A stretch of 64,000 nt of DNA from JBCAWW01 sp039024315 (GCA_039024315.1 JBCCQN010000008.1:30004-94003), one strand, 5' to 3'; counted from the stretch's first letter, positions 35,893 to 45,074 are shown. Numbers and translations are program-made. Notes: a model not told the origin generated them from the sequence alone.

Positions 35893-35919
35893 ATAAATCT
35901 TCTTGACGTTCCGTTCGTT

Positions 35920-35948
35920 TTTGAACGAGGGCAGAATTTATAAGTTTA
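35920..35948 (+). promoter_or_regulatory. Candidate promoter for the ABM-domain gene
   Basis: TTTG (35920-35923), a 17-bp spacer and TAAGTTTA (35941-35948), one base off TAnnTTTG, 40 bp before the ATG at 35989. The spacer is somewhat short. Confidence 0.3.
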
Positions 35949-35988
35949 CAAAGGAAGAAAAAAAACATCTACCCAAATTTCCCAACGC

Positions 35989-36285
35989 ATGATACTCCGC
36001 ATTGTCAAAATGACCTTTCAGGCTCATAAATTAGCAGAATTTCACCAGCTGTTTGACCAGCACAAACATCAGATTCGCCACCAAAAGGGCTGCCAGCATC
36101 TTGAGTTATACGAAGACCCTAGTGATGCGCGCGTTCGCTTTACCTATAGCCACTGGGATTCGCAAGCCGATTTAGACGCTTACAGACACAGTGATTTGTT
36201 TGGCATCGTATGGCCTGCTACCAAGCAGCTTTTTGCCGACCGCCCTCAAGCTTTTTCTCTCCAATTCTTGGAACGCATCGACTAA
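35989..36285 (+). CDS. Small ABM-like (antibiotic biosynthesis monooxygenase fold) protein
   Basis: The 98-residue protein follows the dimeric alpha-beta barrel pattern: 'MILRIVKMTFQAHKLAEFHQ' (strand and helix), 'QHLELYEDPSDARVRFTYSHW', 'ADLDAYRHSDLFGIVWPATK' and 'FSLQFLERID'. Such proteins act on quinols, heme or unknown small molecules, and usually lack cofactor motifs. The length matches the family. It is transcribed away from the subtilase and is followed by the hybrid kinase pair after 90 bp. The substrate is unknown. Confidence 0.7.
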   Translation: MILRIVKMTFQAHKLAEFHQLFDQHKHQIRHQKGCQHLELYEDPSDARVRFTYSHWDSQADLDAYRHSDLFGIVWPATKQLFADRPQAFSLQFLERID

Positions 36286-36348
36286 CTAAAACAGAGGTAA
36301 GTATATTTTAATTACTGACTATTACAATGATTAAAATATTCATATCAT

Positions 36349-36373
36349 TGGGTCCTATATCAATATGGACCCA
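36349..36373 (+). promoter_or_regulatory. Hairpin immediately before the first hybrid kinase
   Basis: TGGGTCC (36349-36355) and GGACCCA (36367-36373) pair perfectly, with ATAT/ATAT extending the stem after one bulged T. The stem ends 2 nt before the ATG at 36376. A 5-codon reading frame (ATG at 36365, MDPE then stop) overlaps that ATG as ATGA. Control of translation is possible; this is inference. Confidence 0.4.
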
Positions 36374-36375
36374 GA

Positions 36376-39309
36376 ATGATATTTTTTCAAAAACAATATC
36401 GCCTCAGCAAAGATGGCACGATGCTCTTTAGACTTTTGCAGATTTCTTTCCTGATTGCGTTTTCAGCGATCTTTGCATTTAGTTTATGGATTTGGCCTGA
36501 TCAGCCTGCAACCGCCCTATTTTGTGGTTTTCTTGCCGTCTTATTGGCAATGGGAGGTGTATTTAGTCTTTGGGCAGAGCATTTATTTTTTGAAAAAGAG
36601 ATTCAGAGGGTCCGGCATGAAAACACTTTTAGATCCTTTATCGAGACTAGTCAGGATTTAATCTGGATAGTAGATACGGAGGGCAAGCTTATTTCCTCCA
36701 ATCATGCCTTCAAAGAGGTGATTCAAGAGCAAACTGGTATAGTGATAGCCGATGGTATGAGCTTCAAAGGACGTAAGCTTAGCCATATGGGAGATGCAGA
36801 AAAATGGTTGGGCCTATACAAAAGAGCTTTTGCCGGCGAAACCTTTATGGTAGAGGAGGAAGCCCAAACGGAGGCGGGCGCTTATTGTACGCAAATTCAG
36901 TTTTACCCTATATATGAAGGAGGCAATGTCATTGGTGCTACGATCTGCGCGAGGGACATAACCTTGGTTAGGCAACAGGAAGAAGATTTTGTAAAAATCA
37001 GTAAAGCCGTCGAAAGTACAGGAGAAGCTATTGCGATTACGGACATAGAAGGGCGTAGCATCTATCATAATGAAGCCTTTAGCCGTTTATTTCAATATGA
37101 GGTACAAGAATTGAGAGAGACCTTTGGTTTTGAGATGATCTTTAGAGATGCCCAAAAGGCATCTCGTATTTTAAAAAGCATCAAACTGGGGGCCACTTGG
37201 CAGGAAGAATGCCATATGTTTGACAAAGCGGGTAAAGAACTTTACATCAGCTTTAGAGCAGACGCCATCAAAGATGATGAAGGCAATCTCATTGGCTTGA
37301 TCGGCATGTTGAGCGATATCACGGACCGTAAACGTACCGAAGAGACACTTGAGGGAGTCTTAAACAGTTCCCAAAACGGGATCATGGCTTTAGAAACCAT
37401 TCGTGATACCCAAGGTAAGATTGTAGATTTCATGTGGACTTTGGTCAATAAGTCCGCAGAAAAAATGCTAGACAAGGAAGACGTAAATCTCATCGGTAAG
37501 CGGCTCCTAGAAGAACTGCCCGATTATCGCGAAAATGGGTTGTTTCATCTCTACAAAAACGTGGTTGAAAATGGCGAATTGCTCAATGTGGAGCATTACC
37601 TAGACGATGATGAAACCGGCCTCCGGATGTGGATGAATACCGTCGGGGTGAAGCTAGGCGACGGCCTCAACGTAACCTTCCATGATATTAGTGAGCGTAA
37701 ATGGGCTGAGGAAAGCCTACTCAAAGCAAAGCTCGCAGCTGAGCAAGCTGCTAAAGCAAAAGCAGACTTCCTAGCTACTATGAGCCACGAGATCCGCACC
37801 CCTATGAATGCGGTTATTGGTATGACGGGCCTCCTACTGGGTACACCACTAGACATTGAACAAAAAGAATATGTGGAAACCGTTCGCATAAGCGGTGAAA
37901 ATCTCCTTACCGTCATCAACGATATCCTCGATTTCTCCAAAATCGACTCAGGAAAACTCGAGCTGGAAAATCAAGGCTTCGTACTCGTGGATTGTGTAGA
38001 GGACGTTTTAGACTTACTCTCTACCAAAACCAATGAAAAAGGCTTAGAACTAATCTCCAATATTGCACCGGAGATACCTCATCAGATCATTTCAGACCCT
38101 ACCCGTCTAAGACAGGTACTAGTAAACTTGGTAAACAATGCTATCAAATTTACTCCCAAGGGAGAAGTAGTAGTTTCGGCGCGCTATATAGAAGAAACGC
38201 CCGATAAAAAGCTAAAACTTGAATTCGCCGTCAAAGACACTGGGATTGGCATCCCTGAAAATAAAATCCACCGACTTTTCAAATCCTTCTCCCAAGTTGA
38301 CTCCTCCACCACCCGCAAGTACGGCGGCACGGGGCTAGGGCTTGCCATCAGCAAAAAGCTGGTCGAATTAATGGGAGGAGAAATATGGATTGAAAGTGAG
38401 TATGGGCACGGCTCAACCTTTTATTTTACTGTGCTCGTCGGAAGAGAATCTTTACCACTCAAAACTTCCGCTCCCCCCATACCGAAAGGCAAAGACGTAT
38501 TGTTGCTAGATGACAACACTACCTACCTCCTCAAAACCACCGAGTTGCTTGAAGAATGGGGACTGCAAGTAAAAGCCTGCGACAATCCTAGAGAAGTGCC
38601 TGATCTCTTAGCCAAGCATCATTATGATTTGATGATTTCAGATCTTGATATGCCCGTTGTACCGGGGGAAAAGCTGATTCGCCAAATCCGCAAAACCTAC
38701 GATAAGCAACAATTGCCAATCATTGTCTTGAGCTCAAGACTAGAAAATCCAAGCGAAGAAGATCAAGCAAATTACAATGCCTATCTGCGCAAACATGTCA
38801 AACAGGCGTACCTAAGAGCTCATGTCAGTAAGATTCTAAACGAAGACACGACTAAAATACCCATTGCCAAGCAAAGCAATCGTACAGATACGCCTCCCTC
38901 AGAATTTCGAGCTGATCTCAGAATATTGATCACTGAGGACAACCTAGTCAATCAAAAGGTAGCCTTGAGGATGCTGCAAAAGCTCAATATGACGGCAGAT
39001 ATTGCCGGAAACGGACTGGAGGCGCTGCACTCGATGAGAATCAAAAAATATGATCTCATTTTTATGGACCTACAGATGCCAGAAATGGATGGGCTTCAGA
39101 CCACCGAAGCCATCTACAAAGAGTTTGGGCCAGGGAGAGAAAATCGTCCCGTCATCATTGCCATGACGGCCAATGCAATGAAAGGGGATAAAGAACGATG
39201 CTTAGAAGCGGGAATGGACGATTACATTAGTAAACCGATACAATTGAGCGATATCAGAAATGCACTTTGTAAATGGTTTCCCCTTGAAAAAACAGCGGAG
39301 AGGACATGA
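36376..39309 (+). CDS. Hybrid sensor histidine kinase with PAS domains and two receivers
   Basis: The 977-residue protein has two membrane segments (about 16-60). Three PAS-like domains span about 75-450 ('TSQDLIWIVDTEGKLISSNH'; 'AIAITDIEGRSIYHNEAFSR'; 'GLIGMLSDITDRKRTEETLE'). The dimerisation/phosphoacceptor helix has 'MSHEIRTPMNAVIGMTGLLL' with His471. HATPase motifs are 'NLVNNAIKF', 'DTGIGIPE' and 'GGTGLGLAI'. Receiver 1 ('VLLLDDNT', Asp756) has partly degenerate text ('SDLDMPVVPG'). Receiver 2 is canonical ('FMDLQMPEMDG', Asp898). It should autophosphorylate and relay phosphate internally. No separate Hpt domain is seen. The stop overlaps the next kinase start (ATGA), so the two are coupled. 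Confidence 0.9.
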   Translation: MIFFQKQYRLSKDGTMLFRLLQISFLIAFSAIFAFSLWIWPDQPATALFCGFLAVLLAMGGVFSLWAEHLFFEKEIQRVRHENTFRSFIETSQDLIWIVDTEGKLISSNHAFKEVIQEQTGIVIADGMSFKGRKLSHMGDAEKWLGLYKRAFAGETFMVEEEAQTEAGAYCTQIQFYPIYEGGNVIGATICARDITLVRQQEEDFVKISKAVESTGEAIAITDIEGRSIYHNEAFSRLFQYEVQELRETFGFEMIFRDAQKASRILKSIKLGATWQEECHMFDKAGKELYISFRADAIKDDEGNLIGLIGMLSDITDRKRTEETLEGVLNSSQNGIMALETIRDTQGKIVDFMWTLVNKSAEKMLDKEDVNLIGKRLLEELPDYRENGLFHLYKNVVENGELLNVEHYLDDDETGLRMWMNTVGVKLGDGLNVTFHDISERKWAEESLLKAKLAAEQAAKAKADFLATMSHEIRTPMNAVIGMTGLLLGTPLDIEQKEYVETVRISGENLLTVINDILDFSKIDSGKLELENQGFVLVDCVEDVLDLLSTKTNEKGLELISNIAPEIPHQIISDPTRLRQVLVNLVNNAIKFTPKGEVVVSARYIEETPDKKLKLEFAVKDTGIGIPENKIHRLFKSFSQVDSSTTRKYGGTGLGLAISKKLVELMGGEIWIESEYGHGSTFYFTVLVGRESLPLKTSAPPIPKGKDVLLLDDNTTYLLKTTELLEEWGLQVKACDNPREVPDLLAKHHYDLMISDLDMPVVPGEKLIRQIRKTYDKQQLPIIVLSSRLENPSEEDQANYNAYLRKHVKQAYLRAHVSKILNEDTTKIPIAKQSNRTDTPPSEFRADLRILITEDNLVNQKVALRMLQKLNMTADIAGNGLEALHSMRIKKYDLIFMDLQMPEMDGLQTTEAIYKEFGPGRENRPVIIAMTANAMKGDKERCLEAGMDDYISKPIQLSDIRNALCKWFPLEKTAERT

Positions 39310-41834
39310 AAAAGAATTTTTCACCAGCGAGTATTATAAAACGGTTTTCAGGGACCAACACCTTATTATCGATTCGAATAGCTTATTTTTGTGGAGCAAC
39401 TAGCCTCCTCCTTTTTAGCTATTGGTTTGAACTGCTGTACCCCGAGATTGCTAAGCCTTATTGGGATAGATATATTATCTCGGGGATCAATATCCTTGCG
39501 CTTTTGGCCACTTTTAATAAAACCCTCAGGCCATGGTTTACAGGTAAGGGCTTATACATTTTGCTATGTATCTTTTCTATTGACCTAGGGTACATCAATT
39601 ATCTCCAGCATTTTCATCCTTTTCATCTGATCAATTCATTTGTCGCTATTCAACTTTGTTTCTTTCTCATCGTTGACAAAAAATGGCTAATTAAATTCCT
39701 TCTATTTGCCGGCGCCTCCTTATTCGCTGCTTTGCTATTTACTGAGCATATCTTCCTCGGTAATGGAGCCTCATTGACCACGCTAATTATCATTATGTTA
39801 GGGCTCAATTATCAGATTCAAGAAAATCGGCTATCCCAAGAAAAAAAGGTCCTAGAAGCCCAAAGTAACCTCAGGCGCTTATCGCTAGTCGCCGAAAAAA
39901 CCACCAATGGCGTAGCCATATTAGATGCAAAAGCTAAGTTTGAATGGGTAAATAAAACCTTTGAAGCTATATCGGGCTATCAAGAAGCCGAACTCAAAGG
40001 AAAGTCGCCGCTTAAACTGCTCATCGGACCGGAAACCTCTAGCAAAGAAATCGAAAGAATGATGCAAAATCTCGCCAATGGCGAGGCTTACGAAGGAGAA
40101 TTTCTCTGCTATTCTAAATCAGGTAAGGCTCGTTGGCAAGTCTTAAATATCACCCCTGTATATGACGAACAAAACAAGCTGATCAATTACATCGCCATTG
40201 AGACGGATATAAATGCGCGTAAAAAAATGGAAACCCACTTGAGGGAAGCCAAAGAAGCAGCCGAATTAGCCGGCATCGCCAAAGCCGAATTTCTTGCCAA
40301 TATGAGCCATGAAATTCGTACGCCAATGAATGCGGTGATCGGTATGACCGGCTTGCTAGCAGATTCGGACCTATCATCCGAGCAAAGAGAATACGTCGAT
40401 ACCATTAGGGTAAGCGGAGATAATCTCCTTACCGTCATCAATGATATTTTGGATTTTTCTAAAATCGACTCAGGCAAATTAGAACTAGAGCGGCAGGCCT
40501 TCAATTTGATTGATTCTGTCGAAGATGTCATGGATATGCTTTCTCCCAAAGCCCATGACAAAGGCCTTAGTCTCATGTATGAAATTGACGCTAAGGTACC
40601 AACCGGCATCTTTGGGGATCCCACTCGCCTCAATCAGGTATTGGTCAATCTTGTCAACAATGCGATCAAATTTACCGACCGAGGTGAGGTAATCATCCAA
40701 ATCCAAGTAGAAGAAAAAAACTGCGACCAAGGCTGCGTCTTACGCTTTAGTGTTATCGACACCGGTATTGGGATTCCAGAAGAACGACTAGGCCGACTCT
40801 TTAAGTCCTTTTCACAAGTAGATGCTTCTACCACTCGTAAGTATGGGGGCACAGGGCTAGGACTCGCCATTTCAAAACAACTCATCAATCTCATGGGGGG
40901 AGAAATTGGGGTCAAAAGCCAATATGGTAAAGGTTCAACTTTTAGCTTTAGCCTACCCATCGAAAAAGCCGAAGTACCTGTTAGCCATTCGATCGACCTC
41001 GCTCAACTAGCCGCTCAAAAGGCCAAGATTTTACTTATCGACGACAACACCACTAATCTGCGCATCCTAGAAGGGCTCTGCCAAAAGTGGGGCGTTGAAA
41101 CCATCTCGATATCAAACCCTCGCAATCTCTCCGCAGTATTGGCAGAAAAAATCCCCTTTGATCTCGCCATTTTAGACATGAATATGCCTCACATCGATGG
41201 GGCTCAACTAGCGCAGCAGATCAAACAAAACGAGCATTATCATAGCTTACCTCTGATCATGCTCACCTCCCTAGCGGAACTTTCTCAGCAGAAAGACCAA
41301 AGCTTATTTGATGCCTACTTGTCCAAACCTTTTAGGCAAAAGCACCTCCTCCAAAATCTCGCCTATTTTATACTCAAGCAAACTGAGCAACCGGAGCGTT
41401 CTCGCAGAGAAAATACCCAAAAAGATCTTTCTCACTATCAAAAAAGTATCCTCTTAGTCGAAGATAATCTAGTCAATCAAAAGGTTGCGACCCGCATGCT
41501 ACAAAAGCTAGGGCTCAAAGCTGATATTGCCGGTAATGGTCTCGAAGCCCTCAAAGCCCTCGACCATCGTCCCTATGATGTACTGCTGATGGATATGCAG
41601 ATGCCCGAAATGGATGGGCTAACCGCCACCAAAGAAATTAGGGCTATCCAATCCCCCTACTTTGTCCAGCCCACCATCATTGCCATGACGGCCAACGCGA
41701 TGAAGGGCGACAGAGAAAGATGTCTCGAGGCAGGGATGAATGACTATATCAGCAAGCCCATCAAGCTCTCACAATTATCAGAAATCCTCTCAAAATGGTT
41801 TGATCCTGCAATAGCTTTAGAGACGAATTCGTAA
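39306..41834 (+). CDS. Hybrid sensor histidine kinase, integral membrane, two receivers
   Basis: The 842-residue protein has six or so hydrophobic segments in the first 180 residues ('ISGINILALLATF', 'FLLFAGASLFAALLF'), unlike its upstream partner. One PAS domain follows (about 190-310). The kinase core has 'MSHEIRTPMNAVIGMTGLLA' with His335, 'NLVNNAIKF', 'DTGIGIPE' and 'GGTGLGLAI'. Receiver 1 (Asp624, 'LDMNMPHIDG') and receiver 2 (Asp763, 'MDMQMPEMDG') close it. The kinase core and last receiver are nearly the same as in the first kinase, so the pair arose by duplication with exchanged sensor halves. gldD begins 8 bp after the stop, which suggests one transcript. The signal is unknown. Confidence 0.9.
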   Translation: MKKNFSPASIIKRFSGTNTLLSIRIAYFCGATSLLLFSYWFELLYPEIAKPYWDRYIISGINILALLATFNKTLRPWFTGKGLYILLCIFSIDLGYINYLQHFHPFHLINSFVAIQLCFFLIVDKKWLIKFLLFAGASLFAALLFTEHIFLGNGASLTTLIIIMLGLNYQIQENRLSQEKKVLEAQSNLRRLSLVAEKTTNGVAILDAKAKFEWVNKTFEAISGYQEAELKGKSPLKLLIGPETSSKEIERMMQNLANGEAYEGEFLCYSKSGKARWQVLNITPVYDEQNKLINYIAIETDINARKKMETHLREAKEAAELAGIAKAEFLANMSHEIRTPMNAVIGMTGLLADSDLSSEQREYVDTIRVSGDNLLTVINDILDFSKIDSGKLELERQAFNLIDSVEDVMDMLSPKAHDKGLSLMYEIDAKVPTGIFGDPTRLNQVLVNLVNNAIKFTDRGEVIIQIQVEEKNCDQGCVLRFSVIDTGIGIPEERLGRLFKSFSQVDASTTRKYGGTGLGLAISKQLINLMGGEIGVKSQYGKGSTFSFSLPIEKAEVPVSHSIDLAQLAAQKAKILLIDDNTTNLRILEGLCQKWGVETISISNPRNLSAVLAEKIPFDLAILDMNMPHIDGAQLAQQIKQNEHYHSLPLIMLTSLAELSQQKDQSLFDAYLSKPFRQKHLLQNLAYFILKQTEQPERSRRENTQKDLSHYQKSILLVEDNLVNQKVATRMLQKLGLKADIAGNGLEALKALDHRPYDVLLMDMQMPEMDGLTATKEIRAIQSPYFVQPTIIAMTANAMKGDRERCLEAGMNDYISKPIKLSQLSEILSKWFDPAIALETNS

Positions 41835-41842
41835 TTTGTAGT

Positions 41843-42421
41843 ATGAAAGTTATACTGGCCATCGCCACTGTCCTCATGTTGACCTTTGTTGCTTGCACCT
41901 CCTATGAGCCCTATGCCCGTCCCTATGGTTTTCCGCGGATTGAGGTTCCCGGCCCCGCCGAACGCTCATACACCAATTTTAGCAATCAGAGCTGTCCTTT
42001 TACTTTCGAATACCCAGTAGGTGGTACCATCACTCGCGACCTCAAGGACAGTTGTTGGGTGGACATCCAATTTCCTGATTACAATCTGACTTGGCATATT
42101 ACTTATCGTGATGTGGACGATAATCGCAGTCGTGCTTCTCACTTTGAAGATTATAGGCGCTTAGTTTACAAGCATAGCAAAAAAGCGACTCAGATCACGG
42201 AGGCGGAGATCAAGGGACCCAATGGCTACGGTATCTTATTTGAATTATACGGCACGGTGGGCACTCCCGCCCAGATTTTTTACAGCGACAGCAGCGGCCA
42301 GCAAATCGCCATGCTATCCTTTTATTACCGTACGGCCGAAAAAAATGATTCCTTACAACCGCTTACCGATTATATGAAGGAAGAACTGCAGCATATGGTC
42401 CAAACTGTCCAGTGGAAGTAG
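41843..42421 (+). CDS. gldD: Gliding motility / T9SS lipoprotein GldD
   Basis: The 192-residue lipoprotein has lipobox FVAC (Cys18). It carries the GldD hallmark 'YEPYARPYGFPRIEVP' straight after the cysteine, followed by 'CPFTFEYPVGGTI', 'WVDIQFPDYNLTWHITY' and 'YRTAEKNDSLQPLTDYMKEE'. GldD is needed for gliding and T9SS function in Flavobacterium, where it is a cell-envelope lipoprotein; its exact role is not settled. Length and motif order match. The gene follows the second hybrid kinase by 8 bp. This suggests that envelope or gliding state and the kinases share control, but that is an inference from spacing. Confidence 0.9.
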   Translation: MKVILAIATVLMLTFVACTSYEPYARPYGFPRIEVPGPAERSYTNFSNQSCPFTFEYPVGGTITRDLKDSCWVDIQFPDYNLTWHITYRDVDDNRSRASHFEDYRRLVYKHSKKATQITEAEIKGPNGYGILFELYGTVGTPAQIFYSDSSGQQIAMLSFYYRTAEKNDSLQPLTDYMKEELQHMVQTVQWK

Positions 42422-42440
42422 GTGGTTCTATTGGGGGCTT

Positions 42441-42519
42441 ACTGCTTCGCAGAACGCTTTTCTCTCACCTTCATCCGCAGCCTTGTTTTGCGGCAAGAAT
42501 GGGCGTTCCGCGCAGCGGG
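42441..42519. repeat. REP-like inverted-pair element between gldD and fur
   Basis: ACTGCTTCGCAGAACGCTT (42441-42459) faces GCGTTCCGCGCAGCGGG (42503-42519). The interior (TTCTCTCACCTTCATCCGCA and so on) resembles that of the copy at 60075-60157, so the two are whole homologous elements and not chance pairs. It lies between convergent genes. Confidence 0.75.
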
Positions 42520-42568
42520 GATCAAAAAAAAACTCCCTAATCAGGCTCCTAGTGAAACTCAACCAATA

Positions 42569-42985
42569 TTATTTGCACTTAGGGCAAGTCCCCTGCAGAA
42601 GCATATTGACCCCCGAAAGCTGGTAACCAGCCGGCAATTGTACCTTGGGGATAGCGACTTCATCTATGCAAATAGTCTTATCACACTGCTGGCACTTGAA
42701 ATGGACATGATCATGTTGGTGCTCATGATCACTATGGCAACTCTCGGAGCAGAGGGCATAACGCATGGCTCCGTTGTCGTCTAGCACCTTGTGCAAAATC
42801 CCCTTGTCTAGAAAGGTGGAGAGGGTACGATAGATGGTCACGCGATCACAGCGGCCTTGAATTGCCTTTTCTAGTTCAGGCTCGCTCAATGCAAACTCTT
42901 GTCGCAAAAAAATAGACAGGATGTCAGACCTTGTTTGGGTCCGGCGCAAGGAATTTTCGCTTAGTATTTGTTCTGCTCGCTGCAT
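42569..42985 (-). CDS. Fur-family transcriptional regulator
   Basis: The 138-residue protein has the winged-helix DNA-binding half (about 8-80; 'RRTQTRSDILSIFL', 'RCDRVTIYRTLSTFLDKGIL') and the metal-binding half. 'HVHFKCQQCDKTICID' has the Fur His and a CxxC. 'GTCPKCK' supplies a second CxxC at the C-terminus. A His/Asp-rich loop, 'CHSDHEHQHDHVHF', gives many ligands. It represses or activates metal-responsive genes. Fe, Zn and peroxide-sensing forms cannot be separated here. A -7 box lies 6 nt before the ATG. The target genes are unknown. Confidence 0.88.
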   Translation of the reverse strand: MQRAEQILSENSLRRTQTRSDILSIFLRQEFALSEPELEKAIQGRCDRVTIYRTLSTFLDKGILHKVLDDNGAMRYALCSESCHSDHEHQHDHVHFKCQQCDKTICIDEVAIPKVQLPAGYQLSGVNMLLQGTCPKCK

Positions 42986-42991
42986 CTCTCA

Positions 42992-42999
42992 CAAATATA
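42992..42999 (-). promoter_or_regulatory. Perfect -7 box 6 nt before the Fur gene
   Basis: TATATTTG on the minus strand, followed by TGAGAG and the ATG at 42985. A semi-palindrome (CAAA ... TTTG over 17 bp, 42992-43008) covers it and could be an autoregulatory operator; this is a guess. Confidence 0.45.
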
Positions 43000-43020
43000 C
43001 GAATTTTGCTGCTGCATTGT

Positions 43021-44238
43021 TTATAACCAATCTGTCAATATTTGGTAACTATTTGCCCCTGTACACCGCAATAAATAGAGAGTTTGATGGCCTTGGCGCT
43101 GCTTCGGCCCAAACTTGATTGGCGGGCCTATACCCTGAAAATCCAAGCTTTCCATGGCCGCGACGAAGCGTTCCCGGTTGAGGGCTCTCCCCACCTCCTC
43201 TAAAGCCGCCACCATAGGCTCCGCATAAATAAAGCCGGTCTCGGCAAAGGCGCCCCACCGAATCTCGGGATGATAGCGCGCCAAAGCCGACTTATAAGCT
43301 TGTAAGCGAGGATTTTGAGAGTCGCTTGGCATCAGCCCGTAGTAGGCAAATATCACATCCTCCCATTCGCCTTGAGTCAAATCATACATTCGTTCCATAT
43401 CAGAAAGAACGCTAGAGGCAACCCATTGGGGTTGAAAGCCCAAGGAGCGCGCACTGCTCAATAAGGCGACTGCTTGTTGCGGGGCCATCCAAAGCAAAAC
43501 CACCTCTGCCCCACTCGCTTGGAGGAGGGTAGCTTGGGTACTCATTTCACGTTCGCCTAGTTCATAGGAGACGGTTGTGACCGCTTTTATATCGTAGGCT
43601 TGGAGACTTTTTTGGGCAGCCTGCTCCGCAGAACGTCCAAAATCATCGTTTTGATAAACGATCGCAATCTTTTTACTAGCAAGACTGTCCAAGACATAGC
43701 GAACAAGTTTTGGGGCTTCATCTACATAGCGGCCAAAAGTGGCAAAAATGCGCGCTTTGGGAGGGTCAGACCAAGCCGAAGAACCCGAACCTGGACTCAC
43801 CCAAGGAATCCCTTGAGACTCGATATAAGGCAAGACTGCCATGCCGGTATTGGTCCCAAGTCCTCCAATCAGGGCAAAGGCTTGTTCATCTTCTACCAAT
43901 GAGCGTACGATAGGCACTGTACGAGCCGGATCATAGCCATCGTCTTTATATATGAAATTGATTTTGCGACCGTGAATACCTCCTTCTTCATTGATAAGTT
44001 GGAAGTAGGCGTCCATCGCGTGCGTCATGGAGCCCCAAGCCGCTGCAGGCCCACTCAATGGGCCCCACGAACCAATGGTGATGGTACTGTCTGTAATCCC
44101 TACTTCTCCCGCATTTTGTGAATCTTTGGCTGGGGTACAAGCAAGTAACAGGCTTAGGCTTAGCCAAAAGCACAAAAGCTTTCCCTCGCCTTGACCAAGC
44201 CGCGGTAGGCATTTGCTTTGCCATCTTTGCCTATGCAC
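43021..44238 (-). CDS. livK: Branched-chain amino-acid-type substrate-binding lipoprotein (LivK-like)
   Basis: The frame is open to 44280. The GTG at 44238 overlaps the lipase stop by 8 bp and gives a shorter leader, so I prefer it (405 residues). The leader ends in lipobox LLAC. The mature part has the type I periplasmic-binding fold of LivJ/LivK: 'ITIGSWGPLSGPAAAWGSMT', 'GIHGRKINFIYKDDGYDPAR', 'AFALIGGLGTNTGMAVLPYI' and 'KIAIVYQNDDFGRSAEQAAQ'. A lipid anchor is unusual for E. coli LivK but common in Bacteroidota. It would deliver substrate to LivMH, encoded 11 kb away. The ligand cannot be read from sequence. Confidence 0.8.
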   Translation of the reverse strand: MHRQRWQSKCLPRLGQGEGKLLCFWLSLSLLLACTPAKDSQNAGEVGITDSTITIGSWGPLSGPAAAWGSMTHAMDAYFQLINEEGGIHGRKINFIYKDDGYDPARTVPIVRSLVEDEQAFALIGGLGTNTGMAVLPYIESQGIPWVSPGSGSSAWSDPPKARIFATFGRYVDEAPKLVRYVLDSLASKKIAIVYQNDDFGRSAEQAAQKSLQAYDIKAVTTVSYELGEREMSTQATLLQASGAEVVLLWMAPQQAVALLSSARSLGFQPQWVASSVLSDMERMYDLTQGEWEDVIFAYYGLMPSDSQNPRLQAYKSALARYHPEIRWGAFAETGFIYAEPMVAALEEVGRALNRERFVAAMESLDFQGIGPPIKFGPKQRQGHQTLYLLRCTGANSYQILTDWL

Positions 44239-45070
44239 CAACTCTCTTTTCAATCCAACTGACAATTTCATCGATGACACTAGCTCCTTCTGGTTCGTTA
44301 TGTAATTCGTGATACCAACCTTCGAAGAGACGAAGGGTTTTGTCTTCTACTTTTGCGCGGGCGTATAGTTGTTTACTACCTTCCGGATTGGTCAGTCCAT
44401 CTTCACTCCCATGGAGCAATAATACTGGCGTATCAAAGGCTTCCATATGAGTCTGAATTTCATCTATCGCTTGCAAGGATTCATAACCAGTACGAGCGTA
44501 ATTCTTATCAGCATATACCAAAGGATCATTGAGATAGGCCTCGACTACTTTTTTGTCGCGGGATATATTTTCGCTATTGAGGGCCTGCACTTTGAGCTTG
44601 GGAGCCAGCATATTGATCCACTTGGATAGCTTAATCAAAAAGGGAGAGATATCATCTCCAACCTGCAAGGCTGGCGAGCTTAAGACTGCCCCTTGTACGG
44701 GTGGTTGCTTTCGGATCAAAAACAAACTCACGATTGCCCCACCTAAACTCTGGCTGTACAAAAAAATGGGCTTGTCCGGATGCGCTGCTTTTACTTGTTG
44801 AAAGACTTCCCCAAGATCGTTGATCAATTTGTCAAACCGCTCAATATAAGCTCGCTTACCGGGCGATTGACCATGCCAACGCTGGTCATAGCCAATAAAC
44901 TTCAGGCCTGCAGCGGTCATTTTTTCTGCCACATGGGGATAGCGACTTGAGTGTTCGGCGAGGCCATGGACTAATAAGACAATCGCTTGGGGCTCTGCCT
45001 CGGGCGACCAAGACTGCCCAAATAGACTGGACCCATCGGACAGAGAAAAGGGGTGAGTTTGGTGTATCAT
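44231..45070 (-). CDS. Alpha/beta-hydrolase, monoacylglycerol-lipase-like
   Basis: The 279-residue protein has the layout of the monoglyceride lipase family: 'LVHGLAEHSSRYPHVAEKMT' (oxyanion HGLAEH), 'GYDQRWHGQSPGKRAYIERF', a nucleophile elbow, 'LLHGSEDGLTNPEGSKQLYA' and the catalytic His in 'GWYHELHNEPEG'. The elbow reads 'YSQSLGGA', where the usual GHSMGG has lost its first Gly. The Ser is kept, so activity is likely. It is read between livF (4 bp) and livK (overlap), an unexpected position for a lipase. Whether it feeds the importer is unknown. Confidence 0.8.
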   Translation of the reverse strand: MIHQTHPFSLSDGSSLFGQSWSPEAEPQAIVLLVHGLAEHSSRYPHVAEKMTAAGLKFIGYDQRWHGQSPGKRAYIERFDKLINDLGEVFQQVKAAHPDKPIFLYSQSLGGAIVSLFLIRKQPPVQGAVLSSPALQVGDDISPFLIKLSKWINMLAPKLKVQALNSENISRDKKVVEAYLNDPLVYADKNYARTGYESLQAIDEIQTHMEAFDTPVLLLHGSEDGLTNPEGSKQLYARAKVEDKTLRLFEGWYHELHNEPEGASVIDEIVSWIEKRVGA

Positions 45071-45074
45071 ATCC

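Noticed and set aside
42422..42784. 120-residue frame after gldD
   Set aside because: It overlaps the fur gene on the other strand and reads through the REP-like element.
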